Source of the DNA: RGIG3009 sp045630765
GTDB taxonomy: Bacteria > Bacillota > Clostridia > Oscillospirales > Acutalibacteraceae
DNA: 63,050 bases
Direction: 5' to 3'
Assembly: GCA_045630765.1 (NCBI GenBank)
Contig: JAZQTM010000084.1
Location: forward strand, 1 to 63,050
Under the pieces are notes generated by a model. It had not been told where the DNA came from. It ran no database searches and saw nothing but the letters and a program-made list of their open reading frames with translations. The first letter of the stretch is position 1; every line of letters starts with the position of its first letter. Shown piece after piece: positions 57,359 to 63,050 of the stretch. A program made the position numbers and the translations under genes.

Positions 57359-58467
57359 TATACGTTAAACAAAAATTCGACGACGTCGCCGTCTTTCATC
57401 ACGTACTCTTTGCCTTCGGTACGCAGAGCACCTTTGCTTCTGGCGTTGGCAAGGGAACCACACGCCATCAGGTCGTCAAACGCAATGACCTGTGCGCGGA
57501 TGAAACCACGCTCAAAGTCCGTGTGGATGCGTCCCGCTGCTTGCGGGGCTTTCCAACCGTTGCGGATCGTCCACGCGCGGACTTCCTTTTCACCCGCCGT
57601 GAGAAACGAGATCAGACCGAGCAGGTGATAACTTTTTTGGATAAGACGATCCAGTCCCGAATGCTCCAGCCCCAGTTCCGAGAGGAACATGAGCTTTTCT
57701 TCGTCGTCCATATCCACGATATCCGCCTCCAGCTGTGCACAGATGGGGAGGACTTCGGCGCCTTGTTCGGCGGCAAGAGTTTCAACTTGCTTATAATACG
57801 GGTTGTTTTTCGGTTCACCGCCGGAGAAATCACTTTCACTCAAATTCGCAGCATAAATGATGGGTTTTGAGGTTAAGAGTGCCATATTACCCATCATAAC
57901 GAGTTCATCATCGCTACAGTCGAGCGCGCGAGCGGGTTTTCCGCTTTCCAGCAATGTTTGCAGGCGTTTTAAGAAATCCAGCTCTTTTTGCAGACTTTTA
58001 TCACCTTTTAAGTCTTTCGTCACGCGGGCGATACGACGCTCCACCATTTCCATATCCGAGAAAATAAGCTCCAGATCAATGGTTTCAATGTCGCGCAACG
58101 GGTCGATATTACCTTCGACGTGGATAATGTCATCGTTTTCAAAGCAACGCACCACGTGCACGATAGCGTCACATTCACGGATGTTGGCAAGGAACTTATT
58201 ACCAAGTCCTTCACCCTTGCTGGCGCCCTTAACAAGTCCTGCAATATCAACAAATTCGATCACTGCCGGCACGATGGGTGGCACTTTACTGCCCTCGGTA
58301 TACATCTCGCACAGCGCGTCTAACCGCTTATCCGGCACGGCGACCACACCCACGTTGGGATCAATGGTGCAGAACGGGAAGTTGGCGCTTTGTGCACCCG
58401 CGTTGGTGATTGCGTTAAACAAAGTAGATTTGCCGACGTTCGGTAATCCAACAATTCCTAATTTCAC
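57358..58467 (-). CDS. ychF: Obg-like ATPase YchF
   Basis: A 369-residue ribosome-associated P-loop ATPase/GTPase. The Walker A motif is GLPNVGKST (about 6-14), the G3-like motif is FVDIAGLVKGASKGEGLG, and the C-terminal TGS domain ends the protein (EGKEYVMKDGDVVEFLFNV region). The NKxD specificity motif is changed to a NLSESD-like sequence, as usual for this ATP-preferring family. It lies 18 nt downstream of secA on the same strand. Confidence 0.96.
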   Translation of the reverse strand: MKLGIVGLPNVGKSTLFNAITNAGAQSANFPFCTIDPNVGVVAVPDKRLDALCEMYTEGSKVPPIVPAVIEFVDIAGLVKGASKGEGLGNKFLANIRECDAIVHVVRCFENDDIIHVEGNIDPLRDIETIDLELIFSDMEMVERRIARVTKDLKGDKSLQKELDFLKRLQTLLESGKPARALDCSDDELVMMGNMALLTSKPIIYAANLSESDFSGGEPKNNPYYKQVETLAAEQGAEVLPICAQLEADIVDMDDEEKLMFLSELGLEHSGLDRLIQKSYHLLGLISFLTAGEKEVRAWTIRNGWKAPQAAGRIHTDFERGFIRAQVIAFDDLMACGSLANARSKGALRTEGKEYVMKDGDVVEFLFNV

Positions 58468-58485
58468 GAAAAACAGCCTTCTTTC

Positions 58486-61233
58486 TTACTCGTCTGCGCT
58501 GCCCGCGCCGCAGCATTTTTTATACTTTTTACCGCTTCCGCAGGGACAGGGATCGTTGCGCCCGACCTTTTCGGATTGGGTTTTGCGTACGGTACGCGGT
58601 GCATCGGTGCCGTCGGCGGAGGTCGCAACGGGTTTGGCGACTTCCTCGCGTTTGGGCCCTTCTTCGCGGCGAATCTGTGCCGTCAGCATCAAGCGGGCGG
58701 TATCCTCGCGGATGGCGGCGATCATGCCGTCAAACATATCAAAGCCCTCTTTGCGGTACAAGACGACGGGATCGTGCTGACCGTAGGCGCGCAGATGGAT
58801 ACCCTTGCGCAGTTCGTCCATATTATCAATGTGATCCATCCAATAGCGGTCAACGGTTTTAAGCAATACGACGCGCTCCAATTCGCGCATTAAGGACTCG
58901 CCGTATTCGGCCTCCTTATTCTCGTATACCGTTTCGGCATACCCGATCAGCGTTTCGGTCAGATCGGCACGTTCGAGATCTTCCAGCTCTTGCGCAGTAT
59001 AGCGCAGGGCATCGGGATCGACAAGCCATCCCATATAATACTCGCGCAAGCCGTCAAGATTCCATTCGTCGCGATCGGTATCGCTGACGGTGTAGCGGTT
59101 GACGGTCGTTTCAATGGACTCGCGGATCATACCCATAATGGAATGACGCACGTCCTCGCCGTCCAACACCTTATTGCGCTGATCGTAGATGAGTTCGCGC
59201 TGGCGATTCATAACGTCGTCATACTGCAACACGTTACGGCGGATACCGAAGTTGCGTTCCTCTACGCGGCTTTGTGCCGATTCAATGGCATTCGACAACA
59301 TACGGTTTTCGATCGGCATCGTTTCGTCTACGCCGAGCATTTCCATAATGGTGTTCATACGTTCTCCGCCGAACAAACGCATCAAATCGTCTTCCAACGA
59401 GAGATAGAAACGGGTGGTACCGGGATCGCCCTGACGACCGGCACGACCACGCAACTGGTTATCGATACGGCGGGATTCGTGACGCTCGGTACCGATGATA
59501 TACAAACCGCCCGCCGCTTTGACAGCTTCTTCCTCGGGACGGATCTCCTCGCGGTATTTTTCCTCCAACTGTTGGAAGGTTTCGCGCGCCGACAAGATTT
59601 CCGCATCGTCGGTTTCGCCGAACGCGGTGGATTCAATAATGAGCTGTTCCGGGATTCCCATACGGCGCATTTCGGCTTTTGCCAAAAACTCCGCGTTACC
59701 GCCGAGCCGAATATCCGTACCGCGTCCCGCCATGTTGGTGGCGATGGTGACGGCGCCCGATTTACCTGCCTGAGCGACGATCTCCGCTTCCTTTTCGTGA
59801 TGCTTCGCGTTGAGCACCTCGTGCGGGATACCGCGGTTTTTGAGCATACGGGAAAGTTTTTCGGATTTTTCGATCGAAATGGTACCAACCAGTACCGGTT
59901 GATCGTTCTCGTGGCATTTGATGATCTGATCGATTACAGCATTAAACTTGCCGTTTTCCGTCTTGTATACCACGTCCGGCAAATCGTTACGCACCATCGG
60001 TCTGTTGGTGGGAATCTCCACTACGTCGAGACGATAGATCTGCTGGAACTCGGTTTCTTCCGTCATCGCCGTACCGGTCATACCGGACAACTTGTTATAC
60101 AAACGGAAATAATTTTGGAACGTGATGGTGGCGAGCGTTTTGCTTTCGCGCTCGACCTTCACGTTTTCTTTTGCTTCAATGGCTTGATGCAAGCCTTCGT
60201 TATACCGTCTGCCGAACATCAGACGACCGGTGAACTCATCGACGATGATAACCTGACCGTCCTTGACGACGTAGTCGATATCGCGGGACATCACACCGCG
60301 CGCCTTAATGGCTTGGTTGATGTGATGTAAGAGCGTGACGTTGTCGGGATCCATCAGATTTTCGACGTGGAAGTGCTGCTCCGCTTTTTTAACGCCGCTT
60401 TGCGTCAAGGTGGCGGTGCGGGCTTTTTCGTCCACGATATAGTCACCGTCAACGGTATCTTGCTCCGCCTTGGTGTCCATTTCCTTGATCTTGAACGCGC
60501 GCAAGGTGCGGGCAAATTTATCGGCTTGGTTGTATAAGTCGGTGGATTTATCACCCTGACCGGAGATAATGAGCGGGGTACGCGCTTCGTCAACCAAAAT
60601 CGAGTCGACCTCGTCAACAATGGCATAATGATGCCCGCGCTGCACGCGGCGCTCCTTGTAAATAACCATATTATCGCGCAGATAATCGAAGCCGAGTTCG
60701 TTGTTCGTGCCGTAGGTGATATCGGCAGCATACGCCGCACGGCGCGCCTCGTTATCAAGATCGTGCACGATCAAACCAACCGACAATCCCAAATACCGAT
60801 ATACCTTGCCCATCCATTCACTGTCGCGGCGCGCGAGATAATCGTTAACCGTGACGATATGCACGCCTTTGCCGGTCAAAGCATTCAGGTAGGCGGGGAG
60901 GGTAGCAACCAACGTTTTACCTTCACCGGTTTTCATTTCGGCAATACGGCCTTGATGCAGAATGATACCACCGATGATCTGCACGGGGAACGGACGCATA
61001 CCCAGTACGCGGTCACACGCCTCGCGGCAGGTGGCAAAAGCTTCCGGCAGAATGTCGTCGGTGCTTTCTCCGCTCGCCAAGCGATCGCGCAATATGGCGG
61101 TCTGGCTTTTCAGCGTTGCCTCATCCATGGCACGATACGTTTCTTCCAGGGCAAGCACGCGATCGCAAATCGGTTGAATGCGTTTGAGCTCGCGCTTGCT
61201 ATAATCACCGAACAGGGTTTTCAAAAGTCCCAT
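58486..61233 (-). CDS. secA: Preprotein translocase ATPase SecA
   Basis: Motor that drives preproteins through SecYEG. The protein has 915 residues from the ATG at 61233 (MGLLKTLFGD), with GAGGTG upstream; a longer frame adds seven unsupported residues. Walker A MKTGEGKTL and the DEAD-type VDEVDSILVDE lie in the first motor domain. The second motor domain has GRAGRQGDPG, and the C-terminal zinc motif is CPCGSGKKYKKCCG. A good promoter is at 61294-61266, and ychF follows 18 nt later. Confidence 0.98.
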   Translation of the reverse strand: MGLLKTLFGDYSKRELKRIQPICDRVLALEETYRAMDEATLKSQTAILRDRLASGESTDDILPEAFATCREACDRVLGMRPFPVQIIGGIILHQGRIAEMKTGEGKTLVATLPAYLNALTGKGVHIVTVNDYLARRDSEWMGKVYRYLGLSVGLIVHDLDNEARRAAYAADITYGTNNELGFDYLRDNMVIYKERRVQRGHHYAIVDEVDSILVDEARTPLIISGQGDKSTDLYNQADKFARTLRAFKIKEMDTKAEQDTVDGDYIVDEKARTATLTQSGVKKAEQHFHVENLMDPDNVTLLHHINQAIKARGVMSRDIDYVVKDGQVIIVDEFTGRLMFGRRYNEGLHQAIEAKENVKVERESKTLATITFQNYFRLYNKLSGMTGTAMTEETEFQQIYRLDVVEIPTNRPMVRNDLPDVVYKTENGKFNAVIDQIIKCHENDQPVLVGTISIEKSEKLSRMLKNRGIPHEVLNAKHHEKEAEIVAQAGKSGAVTIATNMAGRGTDIRLGGNAEFLAKAEMRRMGIPEQLIIESTAFGETDDAEILSARETFQQLEEKYREEIRPEEEAVKAAGGLYIIGTERHESRRIDNQLRGRAGRQGDPGTTRFYLSLEDDLMRLFGGERMNTIMEMLGVDETMPIENRMLSNAIESAQSRVEERNFGIRRNVLQYDDVMNRQRELIYDQRNKVLDGEDVRHSIMGMIRESIETTVNRYTVSDTDRDEWNLDGLREYYMGWLVDPDALRYTAQELEDLERADLTETLIGYAETVYENKEAEYGESLMRELERVVLLKTVDRYWMDHIDNMDELRKGIHLRAYGQHDPVVLYRKEGFDMFDGMIAAIREDTARLMLTAQIRREEGPKREEVAKPVATSADGTDAPRTVRKTQSEKVGRNDPCPCGSGKKYKKCCGAGSADE

Positions 61234-61265
61234 AACGGACACCTCGTTTGACATTAGATACTGAT

Positions 61266-61294
61266 ATCATACCATAAAATAAAGAGGGATACAA
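61266..61294 (-). promoter_or_regulatory. secA-ychF promoter
   Basis: Minus-strand TTGTAT (61294-61289), 17-nt spacer, TATGAT (61271-61266). Confidence 0.8.
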
Positions 61295-61322
61295 GCGAAA
61301 AGAGAAAACTTCGAAAAATCTC

Positions 61323-61351
61323 TTGACGGAGTGAATGTTGTTTGCTATAAT
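61323..61351 (+). promoter_or_regulatory. tRNA-Thr promoter
   Basis: TTGACG (61323-61328), 17-nt spacer, TATAAT (61346-61351). Confidence 0.88.
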
Positions 61352-61368
61352 ACAAGGGCTGTCAGTAC

Positions 61369-61444
61369 GCTACCGTGGCTCAGCAGGTAGAGCAGCTCAC
61401 TCGTAATGAGCAGGTCGTCCGTTCGAATCGGATCGGTAGCTCCA
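61369..61444 (+). tRNA. tRNA-Thr (CGT)
   Basis: A 76-nt tRNA with encoded CCA. The acceptor arm is GCTACCG / CGGTAGC. Anticodon stem GCTCA/TGAGC with loop CTCGTAA gives anticodon CGT. The T arm contains GTTCGAATC. It is followed directly by a terminator at 61444-61483. Confidence 0.96.
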
Positions 61445-61483
61445 AAAAGCAGGACACTTTTTGTTAAAGTGTCCTGCTTTTTT
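61444..61483 (+). terminator. Intrinsic terminator of tRNA-Thr
   Basis: AAAAAGCAGGACACTTT-TTGTT-AAAGTGTCCTGCTTTTTT. Confidence 0.93.
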
Positions 61484-61532
61484 ATTGTTTTTGTAATCGT
61501 AAAAATATGGCGTTGGGAAAACGAAAATTTGC

Positions 61533-61562
61533 TTGACAAAAAACGCGGGGGGGGGGTATAAT
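61533..61562 (+). promoter_or_regulatory. Promoter with a ten-G tract in its spacer
   Basis: TTGACA (61533-61538), an 18-nt spacer ending in ten Gs (61547-61556), TATAAT (61557-61562). Loss or gain of one G would change the spacer to 17 or 19 nt. The message would begin about 40 nt before the start codon at 61611. The stretch 61484-61532 holds nothing else. Confidence 0.88.
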
Positions 61563-61610
61563 ATTCTACCTATACTTATACTTAGGTGTACATACAAGGG
61601 GGATTTTTGT

Positions 61611-63050
61611 ATGAAAACGGCTAAACGAGTAACGTCTCTTTTCCTGGTGCTTTCGTTGGTGCTGGGGCTTATTCCGTACGTCTTTGCTGCGAGCGATGAC
61701 GATTTGTTTTACGAAAGACCGCAAGAAAAAACAGACTATGCGTATTCGTTCGCGGTTGTTGGTGATACGCAAACACATGTTTATCAGGATCTGTTAAACG
61801 GCACTTCTTATACTCATAATCTTTACAAATGGATCGTTGATAACAAAGAGCAAAAAAACATCAAATGGGTGTTTGGTCTTGGTGATATCACGGAAAATCA
61901 AGATTACACCGTGCCGGGCTCTGATACGGCGGAGTGGGAATTGGCAAAAAGCGCCATCAGTCGATTGGACACGGCGGAAATTCCTTACTCACTCGTTCAG
62001 GGTAACCACGATAATCCCACTCAATTTAACAACTACTTTGGGGCCGGCAATACCTATGCTTCAAAAGTAACGGGATATTACGACGAAAGCTCGATTTCCA
62101 ATCATTATATCAATTTTGAGGTGGCGGGGACCAAATATATGGTTCTCAGTCTGCAATTTGGTCCGAGCGATGAGGTCTTGGCTTGGGCAGACGGCGTGAT
62201 CGCGGCTAACCCCGATCGCCGCGTCATTGTTACAACCCACATGTATTTGGAGAAAGACGGCAGTTTGGCGGACGAAAACTCTCTCTGCCCGCCGCCTTGG
62301 GGTAACAACGGCGACATGATTTGGGAGAAAATGGTGCGCAAACACCGCAATATCGTGATGGTATTGTCGGGACATCTCACCTACCGCAACGTCGGCTTCA
62401 GCCAGCAGACGGGTGTCTACGGCAACACGATTTCGCAGTTTTTGATTGACCCTCAGGACAGAAACTATAATGAGGGTTTTGTTTGCATGCTGTATTTCTC
62501 GGAAGACGGCAAAGAAGCCTCTGCAGAGTGGATCTCCACTGCCAGAACGCAGGCGGCACAAGCAGAAAATCCCAATGCACAAGACATTCTGTACGGCGAA
62601 AGTAACCAGTTCGATTTCACCGTGACGGCACTGGATGATCCGAGCGACCATCCCATGCTGTCCGCTCTGACGGTAAACGGCGAGGCGATTCCCCTTGTTA
62701 ATGCTGTTTTAAGTTATAAAGCGGCTGATGTTGCCGATACCACGGAAAAGGTGTTGGTTTCGGCTACGGCGGCATCGTCCAATGCAACCGTTACCGTGAA
62801 AGGTGCGGACGCTGATGGTTACGTCACACTCGGCGATTCCAACACGACCACTACTATTGAGGTGGCGGTTACTTGCGGACAAGTGACGACGACGTATACA
62901 GTGGATATATACCGCAAGCGTGTTCCGTGGGAAAACCATTATGAACCGTTTGAAAATGCAGATGATTCCAGCGCCGGTAGCGAAGAAAATCCTTATCAAA
63001 TTGCCAATGGCAAACAGTTGTCCTATTTGGCAAAACAAGTCAATGGTGGA
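61611..63050 (+). CDS. Secreted metallophosphoesterase with C-terminal beta-sandwich and GLUG-type region (partial)
   Basis: The first 480 residues of an exported protein that continues beyond the right edge. Residues 1-28 are a signal peptide (LFLVLSLVLGLIPYVFAAS). Residues about 40-290 are a calcineurin-like phosphoesterase: VVGDTQ, GLGDITEN, QGNHDNP, VTTHMYL and VLSGHL supply the usual metal ligands. Next comes a beta-sandwich (about 335-440) ending DIYRKRVPWE. Then NADDSSAGSEENPYQIANGK opens the same GLUG-type module as in the protein at 27965-31912. The ATG follows AAGGGGGATTTTTGT. Expression is under the poly-G promoter. Confidence 0.85.
   Translation, partial: MKTAKRVTSLFLVLSLVLGLIPYVFAASDDDLFYERPQEKTDYAYSFAVVGDTQTHVYQDLLNGTSYTHNLYKWIVDNKEQKNIKWVFGLGDITENQDYTVPGSDTAEWELAKSAISRLDTAEIPYSLVQGNHDNPTQFNNYFGAGNTYASKVTGYYDESSISNHYINFEVAGTKYMVLSLQFGPSDEVLAWADGVIAANPDRRVIVTTHMYLEKDGSLADENSLCPPPWGNNGDMIWEKMVRKHRNIVMVLSGHLTYRNVGFSQQTGVYGNTISQFLIDPQDRNYNEGFVCMLYFSEDGKEASAEWISTARTQAAQAENPNAQDILYGESNQFDFTVTALDDPSDHPMLSALTVNGEAIPLVNAVLSYKAADVADTTEKVLVSATAASSNATVTVKGADADGYVTLGDSNTTTTIEVAVTCGQVTTTYTVDIYRKRVPWENHYEPFENADDSSAGSEENPYQIANGKQLSYLAKQVNGG

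Noticed and set aside
58990..60330. 446-residue antisense frame inside secA
   Set aside because: Same cause as at metK; histidine- and arginine-rich composition typical of shadow frames.
1..63050. Mobile elements, prophage or CRISPR array
   Set aside because: No transposase, integrase, phage structural gene or regularly spaced repeat array was seen in either strand.

Overview
The window looks like chromosome of an anaerobic, endospore-forming member of the Clostridia (Bacillota), probably a gut or rumen Oscillospirales-type organism. The evidence is the spoIIAA-spoIIAB-sigF operon and spoVAE, oxygen-sensitive enzymes (class III ribonucleotide reductase, a 2-oxoacid:ferredoxin oxidoreductase, a glycyl radical enzyme), four T-box leaders and an S-box leader, a GGGtGRT protein, and AGGAGG-type ribosome binding sites. 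No transposase, integrase, phage gene or CRISPR array was seen. The species assignment is inference.

Layout. 1-1.8 kb: nrdG and nrdD, each behind paired NrdR boxes. 1.9-7.2 kb: spoIIA operon, then recA (LexA box) -recX-rimO-pgsA. 7.2-10.3 kb: cysteine T-box with cysE-cysS and two small genes. 10.3-16.5 kb: ldh, an AraC regulator, alr, spoVAE, a phosphodiesterase and an MFS transporter. 16.6-22.4 kb: aldose epimerase-like gene, S-box-metK, rsmD-coaD-coiled-coil gene, FeS scaffold and GGGtGRT protein. 22.4-27.5 kb: an unassigned glycyl radical enzyme with its activase and divergent AraC regulator, then a membrane acyltransferase. 27.9-32.4 kb: a 1,315-residue secreted modular protein with two small partner genes. 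32.5-37 kb: DtxR-like regulator, Asp-box glycosidase with its AraC regulator, a GNAT-nitroreductase fusion and a PfkB kinase.

37.1-51 kb is the most interesting part. Three T-box leaders, with specifier codons that I read as Val (GTC), Ile (ATC) and Leu (CTG), control acyl-CoA ligase-type enzymes fused to unusual N-terminal domains. The Val leader heads a seven-gene unit: HTH-cupin-acyl-CoA ligase, P-loop ATPase, ferredoxin, the alpha, beta and gamma subunits of a 2-oxoacid:ferredoxin oxidoreductase, and a leucine-type amino acid dehydrogenase. T-boxes switch genes on when a tRNA is uncharged, so this set is best read as biosynthetic: branched short-chain acid -> acyl-CoA -> reductive carboxylation -> branched 2-oxoacid -> amino acid. 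The Leu leader controls a LeuA-like protein that has lost its metal-site residues but kept the leucine-binding regulatory domain, plus a TIM-barrel/acyl-CoA ligase fusion.

51-63 kb: glycan genes (CE15-like esterase, GH3, GH20-like), tRNA-Pro beside a duplicated palindromic block, a PTS IIC-like membrane protein, ychF-secA, tRNA-Thr, and a secreted metallophosphoesterase whose promoter spacer contains a run of ten Gs. That protein runs off the right edge and shares a domain cassette with the 28 kb secreted protein.
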